A stretch of 64,000 nucleotides of DNA from Mikania micrantha (Eukaryota; Streptophyta; Magnoliopsida; Asterales; Asteraceae): NCBI GenBank assembly GCA_009363875.1, contig CM018691.1, forward strand, positions 45,753,399 through 45,817,398. The letters are read 5' to 3'. The notes beneath the pieces were generated by a model that ran no database searches, was not told the DNA's origin, and was given only the letters and a program-made list of their open reading frames with translations. Below are positions 12,259-22,240 of this stretch, one piece after another. Each line of letters begins with the position of its first letter. The stretch's first letter is position 1. The translations under genes and the position numbers were made by a program.

Positions 12259-12585
12259 CGCTGTATAAACAGAATTCTTAAATCAGTACCATGAAATAAA
12301 TATTGAATAATAACATTCAACATACACATAATATGAGACGTCTCCCTATCCTAACACAACTATTCGTTCTCTGTTATTCATGTTCTGCTTGAATTAAATC
12401 AAGGTAGAATGCACACGTGTTGCGAATTTCAGTTATGCTGGCCACTCATAACTGAGATCCGTACCACCTGATTATCCTAGCTTAATTCAAAACAAGTTTT
12501 GTTCGTTAGACATGTTCGGCGCTCTCTGTGTCACTATACGAGCCTATAGTTATAGTCTAGGTCTATAAGTCCACCTAAATTCTAT
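12259..12585. other. 5' untranslated leader of element A
   Basis: The segment between primer site and upstream ORF has no ORF of note. Several direct words (CTATAGT/TATAGTC) are visible near 12535-12560. Confidence 0.5.
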
Positions 12586-12603
12586 AACCTGGCTCTGATA
12601 CCA
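12586..12603 (-). other. Primer binding site of element A
   Basis: The minus strand reads TGGTATCAGAGCCAGGTT, complementary to the 3' end of plant initiator tRNA-Met. It begins three bases from the end of the 5' LTR. Confidence 0.93.
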
Positions 12604-12606
12604 CCC

Positions 12607-14666
12607 TGTCTCACCCCCACCTCTCATCACCTGTTGATGATGTCACTGAAACGGGATGATGTCACAAGTCTCATTCTACTGGTTGCGGAAGCATAGTGGT
12701 GATGTCTCTGAGGTGAGGTGTGACTTACTTGAACCGATATCACAGCACACAGATTTACTTAAAATAAATATATTACAAGGATTTCGTAAATACATCAACT
12801 TAACAGCTAAGTTTATTACACAATCTAGTACATTTAAGTTCAACTAAGTGAAGTGCATCCTCACCATGTCGTCACCGTTGTCCTGCAAAAATGTTAAGTT
12901 TAAAACGTCAGCACAAAGCTAGTGAGTTCGACAGTTCAATTTAAAACAATATGATATGATAAGTATGTTCTCAAAAAGTTCAGTTCTGGATAACCATGGG
13001 ACCCGTATCTAGTTCCTTTCGGACAGTTGTATGTTGTACGAAGATACTACCCGTCGGTAAATATCTTAATGCCTCATGATCTTAATGTCTATCACAAAAA
13101 TTAAGAAGTTGTTATGGAAACAGGTACTAAACATTCACACAAGGGGAAAAGCAATCCTCCCAGCAAATGGGTTGTCAGCCAATAGTACTATCAATGATTC
13201 CTGTTCGGCCCCACATGGGTTCACTAGATACAGTTCACGAGATGAGGACTTTTGATACTGTGATAGAGTTACTAACGGCAAAATCCCATGAAATCACACA
13301 AAAATCACATGAAATCACACAGATATCAGTGATGCATATCATATGTTCAGAAAATGAGTTGCAGAGTTACCCCGATGTTTATAAAACAATAAAGAGAAAA
13401 GGGGTTGTACGAAACTCACATGGTGTCTCAAAGTAGTAGGAACACTCGCAACTGGTGCTAATAGTGAAATTCTGCATTGGTTTGTGTTTAATAAGTTATT
13501 TATGTTCCAACTTACTGATTAAATCCTTCTGAACGTCCAATGTCAAAGACATTGGTTTGAAAGTCATCAAACCGATATTAGATTATTAATTATTTATTTT
13601 AGTGACATATCATACAAGGTATGATAATGTAGGAACCTATACTGATTCAGATTCCCAATACTAGGTTGATGACACCCTTGATTAATCAGTATAATCTCAG
13701 ATTAACCAAATAGTTAATGTTGTTGATTATAATGCTTAAGCAGTTTCTAGACAGTTTAATGGCTTAGGAATGATTAATCCTTGTTATTGATTACCAGAAT
13801 ATCATGAAATATCACAATGTAGTATTAGAATAGGTTTAATAACCATGTTTAACATACTAATCTGACTGTTATCAGAAACATCAGATAATCGTTCCAACGA
13901 GTATGTTAATGACTGTGATTAGTTTGAAACACATGGTTTTCACGTTGCATGTCAAGGATTAATCAAACTAATCACCTACATTGTCACAACCAAATGGTTT
14001 AAACCATTATAACCATTGTTATGATTTCATGCAAACCGGGCATTACAACGGATCAAAACAAGGATTTACCCGTTAACAGTTCGAGTTTGTCATTTATAAT
14101 CAATCCTAGCCATCATCTAGGCAATAATCAACAACCCTAACTATATCATTACGTTCAAAAACAAGATTTAATCCTTCATTATCAAAATAGATGGTTAGAA
14201 TGAACCATTACCTGATCTGGCGGAGTTCTGCGGGTAACAAGATGATCTGGACTCGTATAAATGCTCCCGGATGCGATCTAAACGTTCCAGAGGCTTTAAA
14301 ACAGAGATTTGAGGGGTTGGATGATGAATTTTTGAAGGTGAGAGCTGGATTCGTCGTTGAGAAGATAAGAATGAGAATGATGATGAAAATCTGATATTTT
14401 AACCATGCTGTCAACTTTTTCCACCGCCACATCCTTCACGTACCCTTAGCTCCTCCTTAGCGTACCGCGAAAACCATTTTTTTCCATTTTTCGACAGAAA
14501 CTTCGTTTTGCGATTCCGGGCCATCCGTAACTCCGTATTGTACGCGGTTTTCGCCCATGTTCCTCATTTTTCGCATACTATCATCCTGCAATAATTACAA
14601 TTGCTAAATCAACATGGATATCAAGCACGATCGAAGGTGCTTACGTCATTGATGACGTAATTCTTC
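12607..14666 (-). repeat. Element A 5' LTR, outer end truncated
   Basis: Collinear with 3437-5598 but begins TGTCTCACC (one change in the terminal TGTCACAC) and stops after GTAATTCTTC, missing the last 16 bases. It also lacks about 95 bp where the other LTR has the GCGTACCGCGAAG block. The deletion lies between short copies of GTACC. The promoter block is therefore damaged in the copy that would drive transcription. Confidence 0.85.
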
Positions 14667-15076
14667 TGAACATTTAGAAGCCTTAAAAATATGATTTGGG
14701 TGATGTAAAATTGATCTAGAAGGAGTTTTGAACGTGAAGAGTCGAGAGAAAAAGAAATATGAACTTATGGAAGCAATCTGACCTTGTAATCCTCATCCAC
14801 CGCCTTCGAAGCCGCCGGGCGCACCGCCCCAGGTGGGCGTGTTGCCCGGGGTGTACCGCCCCAGCGTATTTTCGTCAATTTTTGTTGATTTTCTTCGTTT
14901 CGCGATTCCGAACAATCCGTAAATCCGTTTCATGCACGGTTTTCGCCCACGTTCATCATTTCTCACATACTATCATCCTGTAATAATTAAAATCATCAAA
15001 TCAACGTGGATTTTTAGAACGAACACATGTGCTTATGTCATTAATAACGTAATTCTCAACTACAATTGTAACAGGT
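14667..15076 (-). mobile_element. Solo LTR C, right part
   Basis: Continues LTR C after the nested element A. It aligns with the end of LTR A (AAGCCTTAAAA..., CGTTTCGCGATTCCG) and ends CAATTGTAACA. A GC-rich block of GCACCGCCCC-type words (about 14815-14870) occupies the place where A has GCGTACCGCGAAG. About 30-45 bp of LTR C seem to be missing at the junction with A. Confidence 0.75.
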
Positions 15077-15149
15077 GGGCTAGCGGCAAGCTTGACCTTG
15101 CGTATGCCTTGTTTATAAGCATACTGGATTGGATAGGATACGTGGTTGT
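15077..15149 (+). repeat. Element O 5' LTR, piece 3
   Basis: Aligns with 38723-38798 of the O 3' LTR (GGCTAGCGGCAAGCTTGACC and TAAGCATACTGGATTGG). The TATA word is changed here (TTGTTTATAAG instead of CCTATATATAAG). It ends in GTTGT, the left target duplication of element B. Confidence 0.8.
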
Positions 15150-16227
15150 TGTAACATCAGTGCCGGAACCGTCACCGGAACAGTGATCGTAAACAGTACG
15201 TGAACAGTAATCAGGTACAAACTTTATGTAATTCAGTGTATTTCATATCCATGTTAAGTTTCAGTATCATTTCATGTTATCAAAAACAGTGAATTCATAA
15301 TCATTTCAGAGACACAAGTTCAGAACAATGGTTCTTGAGTCAGATACTTATCTAGCAACACATAACCATCATGTGATTAATTGTTAGGATTTTATTATGT
15401 ATAAACGTATGTGAGGAGTTACAGAACAAAATAATACAAATGTCGTTATGTGAATGCTAAACCGACGGGTTATTCGTATAGGTGACGATCTGTACGAATA
15501 AATCTGAAAGTTTAACATTCTGAATGATATTCAATAATTAGAAAACAATATTGGAAAGTGTAGTTATCGTCGTGTTTGATCGGGTGACGATTCGAACAAA
15601 TACGCACGATGACCGCACGATTCGATTTAAACGTGAAATAAATATTTTGAAATTTAAATAATTAAAAGATATTTAGTAATTTATTAGGAATCACAATCTA
15701 AAATAATTTTAGTAATTCTAATTTAAAACCGATTCGTTTCGTTACGAAAACGACAAGAAACTGACGTTTTTACGCGAAACCACGCGAAACCGAACGAACC
15801 CGAACGAACCCGGGTAATTTCCCCACATTTAATGTGGCAATTAAAGCCACAAAAACCACCACCAACCAGCCAACACCACCATTTTCGTTCACTCGCTCTC
15901 AAGAAACTTTCCTCACCTTCTCTCCAAGATTTCTACTTCATTTCTCCACGAAATCGACCCATCTTGGTGCCTAAACGATCCTCTCAACTTGTAGATCACG
16001 AAGGTACAAGGGATCTAAGGTTTTATCCAGTAAATTCGAGGTAATGATCAAGTTTAAGTTCGAATTCTAGGGTTTTTGAAACCCTTTGGATCGGTCCTAT
16101 CCCAACCGGTTTTTAAACCATTTTGAGCCATAGGAATCACACTACATCCCCTTAGAACGAAGTAGAAACAAGCCTCACCTCAAAACCCAGTTAATTAGTT
16201 CGAAAAATTATGACCACACATGGATGG

Positions 16228-16756
16228 GTTTGATCTATTCGAATGAAGAATTCCCAGCACCCCGAATGTCTACAGCCGAGACAATCGGCCGAATGGCCAT
16301 TTTCATTCGCCAGCCCACTACCGTGTTTGTAGGCCCAATATCACTCTGGCAGCCCAAAATACTCATGCGGCGTCCCTCCATTCACTGGGCCAATTTTCAT
16401 TCGCGTGAAGTAAGTGGGTTCAGTCGGTGCTCATTCGGCCAATTGACTCTTCGCCCCCTTATTCGACCATGCAACATTCATTCGGCCGAGTCTCATTCCC
16501 AACATGTATCCATTCGGCCAAGTTACCTATTCATTCGACATAATTCATTAGGAGCAAGCTATTCGGTCGGATCCTCTTTCAGCCAACCTTGATTCGGCTC
16601 GACCCATTCGCTAGATACCAACAGCCATTCGGCTTTGTTGGTTCGGCCGGCCTCCTTTCGGTCGGGTTGAGCCATTCGATCGGCCGAAGGCCATACGGTC
16701 CACCCATTCAACCATGGCACTTCATTCGACCATCATTCAATTGGTTCAAGATATTC
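16228..16756. repeat. ATTCGGCC word block in LTR B
   Basis: About twenty irregularly spaced copies of ATTCGRCC-like words, on both strands (also CGGCCGAA). They are not a regular tandem array. The 3' LTR has the same block at 27978-28500. It lies inside the putative first intron. Confidence 0.85.
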
Positions 16757-17542
16757 GATAGGTGAAGCCCCATTTGTCTAATTTGTTTTGTTTAAGTCTC
16801 TTTTGGGAAAGGTGTAAGGTTACATGATCACAAACATACAAATATTAATACATGAGATGTAAAATTTAAGTAGGAATGCAAGGAACATGCATGGGGTTGC
16901 ATGTGTGTGCATGGGAGGAATATTAGGGTTCATCTAAACAAAACCAACTTTGAGTGGGTTGTAGATCAAACCGGAGTTATCTTAAACATTCACACCATTT
17001 AAATATAAATGGTGAACATTAATGGGGTTTAACATACTTTGGGGAAATCATGAGGATCAAAACGATCGTATCAAATTACAGGTGTTGATTTAATTATTAA
17101 TCATTAACATCTAAACATTATGATATTTTATAAGAACTTGTAATGAAATTAAGATGATTCATTCGAATTATCTAGGATGATTATACGATTAAAAGGCTAA
17201 TGAACGGGCCGAGGTTGGCCCAATGGGCTTAACCTAAGCCCACCATGATAACCATATTTCCTTAACTTAATTATGTTTTAATAAGGAAATTAAATTGTAT
17301 ACCTTGTTAAAACAAATTAAATGACTTTTCTAAATGGATGTTCACTATAAAAATGGATTAACTTAAATTAAATGAATAATCGTGGGATAAGGGTATTCAG
17401 GGGTAATAGCTTAGATTAAGTTCGATGAGATCTTAGAAACACCTTAGCATTTCAGGACACTTAGTGCACACCGAGACCAAACCCTAGTTACGACGTGATT
17501 ATAAGTACTTATCGTATTCGAAATTTTCTTAAAACAACTCAG

Positions 17543-17613
17543 GTGCTAAAGATACATAAGCAATCATCAAAGGGTGCGCGTTATCTTTTGTGATTCAGTA
17601 CACAGCAACACAG
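17543..17613 (+). other. Putative 71-nt mini-exon in LTR B
   Basis: Bounded by the acceptor CAACTCAG and the donor ACACAG|GTGAGC. The 3' LTR copy is 29282-29352. Solo LTR H has the equivalent 71-nt segment at 47864-47794 on the minus strand with matching borders (ACTCAG|GT, CAACACAT|GTGAG). Inferred from sequence only. Confidence 0.45.
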
Positions 17614-18669
17614 GTGAGCTCATTGCCCCTTTTCTAAACATTTTTGTTTTAAAACGCGGGGCTGAGAAGCATGCGTAAACTGTTTTTATTTAAACTGTTT
17701 AGTTAAATGCTTTTATTTATTATATGTTGTTGATACTCCTAGACTCCTGTCTAGGTAATTATTAAACAGATCAAATTATCAAGTTAATTAAAGTACTCTT
17801 ATTAGTAATACTTTAAATTCAAACTTTAAATAAACCCCTAGTCCATCAAGCTCAAATTCAAGAATCTAAATTCAAAGTGAAATCAAAGGAACTAAATCAA
17901 AAGATCATATTCAAAGGAATCATAACTCAGTGTGAGATCTGAGAATAAAGAATCATATTCAAGAATCAATTATCATCGTGAATCATGAAAATTCTAAAGA
18001 TCAAGATCAAGAGACTCAAGGAATCAGAATTCATAAATGTGTGTGAATCATTGTAATAATGAAATCATTATGATCTAATGAAATCATTAATATCAAGTCA
18101 AGGTGGATGTCAGTTGTATAAGGAATCAAGACCGCGTGTAACACACATATAAAGTCCCACTCAGATGCAGAAGACCATTGGGTCAGGCTGTAACGGGCAA
18201 TAACGTGAACTATCAAATGAGATCAATATCAAAGTCAAAATCATGAGAATCAAGAGATCAAGAATCAAAGGATATCCTTAAAGTCCCCGCATGTACAGAA
18301 GACCTTTGGGTCAAGCTGTAAGGGCAAAACATTAAAATCCCGCTCAGTTCAGGTGTACTCCTTGTGAGTTATGCCTGACATGGGTCACGTGTGAGATGTT
18401 ACAACTTGGACAACCACCAACAACTAAGTCTAATTGATTGAGTAAAACCATACCCAATCATCATGTCTTAGTTGTGTTTAAATGTTTTATTTAATTATTT
18501 AATTAAATATTTGACATTTTACTATTATTACTGACTTTTGGAGAATCATATATCTATGAGGAACTCAAGAGAATCAAAGGCAAATCAGATTTCAATAGCG
18601 CAATTTAAATCAGAGGTGTTGGGTAAAAATGCTTAATTATCATTAACAACAGTGTCATATGCATATTAG

Positions 18670-18729
18670 TATGTGGTGGGATGTTGGCTAGGGCTTGTCC
18701 CTTACATATGCCCTATATATAAGCATACC
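18670..18729 (+). promoter_or_regulatory. Shared TATA module, element B 5' LTR
   Basis: Reads RTATGTGGTGGG, a spacer, then CATATGCCCTATATATAAG and CATACC. The same order appears in O, H and J, so it looks like a conserved core promoter. Copy in the 3' LTR: 30409-30470. Confidence 0.6.
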
Positions 18730-19236
18730 AATGTGGATATTACATGTGGAGTTAATGAGGTTAGGGTCTTTACCAAAGGAAGTTTTCAAATCATTTTCAA
18801 ATCATTAAACTATATGAACTCACCAACCATGTGTTGACTTGATCTTTTTGCATGACTTCTCAAGTGACGAACAGGTCAATTAAGAAGTCATTTCTTTTGG
18901 ACTAGGACTTCAGATAGAAGACTTAGTATTTTGGACCTGCATACTTTTGAAGACATCATTATACAAATTATTTTGTATATCTTGTGTAAATACAAGATAG
19001 AAATTTATGATGTTAATGGTAGATTTACATTGTTAAATTATAAACAATACGGATGTAATTTAACTTTGTAACTCTATTATATTTAGCATTTCTCATTTAT
19101 ATCATGTGCAATGTAAACAATCTGATCATCACGATTATCACTCACGATATCGCGCCCCGGGAACTTTCCGCCCGTTGGGACTGTGACAATCCGACTTTTC
19201 AGATTAACTTCATTAACTGAGAAGAGTGAGATCACA

Positions 19237-19400
19237 GGCCCAACAGGATAAATTAGGCCCAAGGAAGTCTATGAAGGCCCAACAAAGGCTAGTAGGCCCA
19301 ATAAGATCAATTAAGGCCCAAGTAGGCCAAACAAGGCCAAAGTAGGCCCAGGGAAGGCCCAGTAAGGCCAAGGAAGGCCCAATGAGGCCCAATTGTATTT
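19237..19400. repeat. AGGCCCA word block in LTR D
   Basis: About fifteen copies of AAGGCCCA/AGTAGGCCCA-like words at 8-16 bp spacing, close to the start of the LTR. Confidence 0.85.
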
Positions 19401-20777
19401 GAGAAGCCCAAATTGGTTAATTTAGCCCAACAAGGAGTTAAATGACTCAATTAGTAACAATTAGGGATTTTAGGCTCAACTTTGTTAATTAAAATGTTAT
19501 GTTGTCGATCCAGAATAACCTATAGGAGTTAGGAATTAAGAAAAATAAATTCCTAAGTGTTAATGTTGAAGATTAAACTTGTAAGTGATTGTTAGTGTCA
19601 ATTTTGACTTTTATAAGTCAAAATTCGACTAAAGGGCATATGGAATTCGAATTCCACATTAATATTAAGTTGTAACTGAAATTGGTCAGTTGTAAGTACC
19701 AACTTAATGATTATTATCAGTTATCAGACGTTATGGTTACATTTATTGATCGAATTAAACTGGAATGATGATGAAAAGTTGTAACCGCTCGTAGCTAATG
19801 TCGAATTCGTATATACTGATCATAATTCACCAAATTGAACTTTCTAACATCACAATCGGCATCTTTAGAGTCTTCCTCATACACCAATTCGATCTCAGTA
19901 GTTCCAGACAGAAGGACCGATCCAGAGGTGGCCGAATATCAACCTTAAAGTCGAAATCCATTGAATTGAGATCAAACCAGGTAATAATTTGCTCCTATAC
20001 AACCTAAAGTAGCCGACTAAGGGTTATCCTAAATCAATTTCAACTGTTAACATCGTTTTGATAAAGTTCAAGTAATTAGGGTTCTTATCAAAGTCGTTTT
20101 GGGGGTCTTTGTTCAAATGTATTAAAGAATCGAATTAAATGTTATAGAAAGCTTCATAAGGGACCGATTAAGGTTAATACTATGTTAATTTCATCAAAAC
20201 ATTTCGAATTCGTGGTTTTCGATTCTAGGGTTCCGGATGGGAAAACGATTTGGGGATTTCATAGCAAACGAGTTGGAAAATCGAATTGATTGTTATGGAT
20301 AGTATCAGATAGTTCCGATTAAACTAAATCATGTATCAATTTTAGTTAGTTACAACGAATTTATAGATTTCTTATTCTAGGGTTTGTTCTTAGAAACGAA
20401 TTGGGGGATTCGATTGATTTGAGTTAGAAAAACAAATTAAATAGCATCTATAGATTCAGAAAGTTTCGATGAAACTTAGCCCCATTTCAATTTGTGTTTT
20501 CAATCACGAATTGGGTGAATTCGGTTATTAGGGTTCATAGGATGAAAACGAATTTGGGATTTTTGCTTGTAGTGGTTATAATAATCGAATTAAACATGTA
20601 GGCAGGTTCGAAATGTCTATGTTAATGAAAACCCTATGGTTTTAGGCTGGATCGAGTTCGAATCGAGGTTCAATTTGGGTTCAAGGCTTCGGCTAGAGTA
20701 AACATAAGGGAACCAGATCAGATGGAATTAAAACAATTAAATTCCATAATAGAACAACAAGATCTGATCAGACTAGA

Positions 20778-20826
20778 TGGTAGGGAGAGTGTATGTTGGG
20801 TTGGAGGTCGCGGGTTCGAGCCCGGC
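20778..20826 (+). promoter_or_regulatory. tRNA-like A/B box pair in LTR D
   Basis: TGGTAGGGAGAG followed about 30 bp later by GGTTCGAGCCC fits the spacing of pol III internal promoter boxes. There is no cloverleaf, poly(A) or target duplication, so it is not a tRNA gene. It may be an old SINE head trapped in the LTR. Confidence 0.4.
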
Positions 20827-21234
20827 CCCCAACAGTTTTTGAGTTTTAATATATTTTTTAGTAATTTGATCATATTTTATTCGTTTCAACTCCGATTTAA
20901 CTCGTTCAAGTTGCGTTGGAACCGTAACGGGAATACGAACGTATTAGAATAAAAAAATTCATATTTTAACCTGAAAACGAAATCGCGTATAATTACGATT
21001 ATCTAAATAAAATCAAATATGATTTTATTTAAACGATTTCAAAGTCACGCGTACAAACGTATGCACATTTCTAACAAATCTAACATACGTGTGTTGACAC
21101 GTATGTGATTTCAAGCACAAAACGACATTCCGAATAACTTTAGGTCATTGTTTAAACCACAGATTCTTCGTAGAGGATTTCTACGCAAGTTCACACGTAT
21201 TTGATCATTCTGCAATTATCAAAGGTGCGTACAC

Positions 21235-21725
21235 GGCCCCTTTCTTATTTTAAACTGTTTTGGGGGAGGAAACATGTGCAACAAACACTTTTTAGATACA
21301 TATCACTTGCATGAGTTAGCTGTTTACATTATGTGACAACATAGCATTTGAAAGTCCTTACACACCTCGAACGGTTTAGTTTGCTGTAACGCAAAGCGTG
21401 GTAGTTGGAAATAGATCTATTAGGTTTGACAAACCTCACCTGGTAGATGGGATCTACGCAGGTGTTTGACTAACCAAACACAATTTTACTATTGTTGTGA
21501 TAGACAATAGTGGCAAGGCGAAAACATGCTATAGCATGGCAATCCGTCAGCTTCGGTGTCGACCACTTATGTAAATAGTTTATATGACTGGCTATCATGA
21601 CTGTGCATGTGTGATTATGTTATCTACAATCTTATTATTCAAACTGTTGTTTTGAACATTATGAATGCTTAAAACCTGTGTTATGCACCAACCTTTGTGT
21701 TGACTTGATTTACATGTTTTCTCAG
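21235..21725 (+). other. Putative intron 2 of LTR D
   Basis: Donor AAAG|GTGCGTAC at 21235. Acceptor ACATGTTTTCTCAG ends at 21725, preceded by CACCAACCTTTGTGTTGACTT. The end of this segment is nearly the same in other LTR families here. Confidence 0.4.
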
Positions 21726-22068
21726 GACGCTAAGGCGCGCGTTAAAGCTGGCATGGACTAGGAGATAGAGTCTCATGCATTATAAACATTTTGAATATTT
21801 GAATTTGAACATTTAAGTATTTTGTTTTGTAATGTTTACTTTACAACTATTATAGGTTTTTTTAAACGCTTCCGCAACTTTGGTAAACTCTGATGTTATG
21901 TTTTAAAGACCAAAGTATGTTTTGAAATTCATATAGAGGTCTTCGCTATGTCTAATGATCTGAGATCCTGGTTTGTCACGTTCCCAAACGGTATGATTCC
22001 GTTAGTTGAAAATTGGGGGTGTGACTGGGACAACCGATCCTATCCCGTCGGCTCGGGGTGTGACAGAC

Positions 22069-22085
22069 TGGTATCAGAGCCATGG
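22069..22085 (+). other. Primer binding site of element B
   Basis: TGGTATCAGAGCCATGG starts three bases after the 5' LTR end. It is complementary to initiator tRNA-Met. Confidence 0.93.
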
Positions 22086-22240
22086 TTATTGAGAAATATA
22101 GGTCATTTATACAAACGGTTTGGCCTAGACTATAACCTAGGGACCCTGCATGTAGAGAATCTAAGACTTAAGATTTTATTGCATTATGTCTTCTGCATTC
22201 GATCATTGCACTAACCAATATTACTTTGGTTATGATCAGA

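Larger units (their letters stand above)
3437..14666 (-). mobile_element. Element A: near-complete Tekay-like Ty3/gypsy retrotransposon, nested in LTR C
   Basis: Minus-strand element. The 3' LTR is 3437-5598, the purine tract 5599-5611, gag-pol 10366-5662, a minisatellite 10650-11350, an extra upstream ORF 12258-11690, the primer site 12586-12603 and the 5' LTR 12607-14666. Over the first ~235 bp the two LTRs differ at about 5 sites, so it is not brand new. The outer end of the 5' LTR lacks 16 terminal bases, and the left flank ATAGC (3432-3436) is not repeated on the right, so a deletion has removed that junction. Confidence 0.9.
19182..22026 (+). mobile_element. Solo LTR D inside the B 5' LTR
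   Basis: The 2845-bp insertion starts TGTGACAATCC and ends GGGGGTGTGACT. It is flanked by perfect GGGAC duplications (19177-19181 and 22027-22031) and is absent from the B 3' LTR at the matching place (about 30920). It contains a possible first donor CCAG|GTAATAA at 19981, a second donor AAAG|GTGCG at 21235 and an acceptor TTTTCTCAG at 21725. There is no internal coding domain. The last base of the canonical CA end is changed to T. Confidence 0.9.
15150..22065 (+). repeat. Element B 5' LTR (contains solo LTR D)
   Basis: Runs from TGTAACATCAGTGCC to CTCGGGGTGTGACA. In order it holds a pyrimidine-rich leader (about 15880-15960), a possible donor TTCGAG|GTAATG at 16041, the ATTCGGCC word block, an acceptor CAACTCAG at 17542, a 71-nt mini-exon, a donor ACACAG|GTGAGC at 17614 and the TATA module near 18711. 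The acceptor site at about 18871 reads CTTCTCAAG (CAA), while the 3' LTR keeps CAG. The 122-residue ORF 16224-16592 is a by-product of the word block. Confidence 0.9.

Noticed and set aside
16224..16592. 122-residue plus ORF
   Set aside because: It lies in the ATTCGGCC word block of LTR B and is not open in the 3' LTR copy in the same way. No domain.
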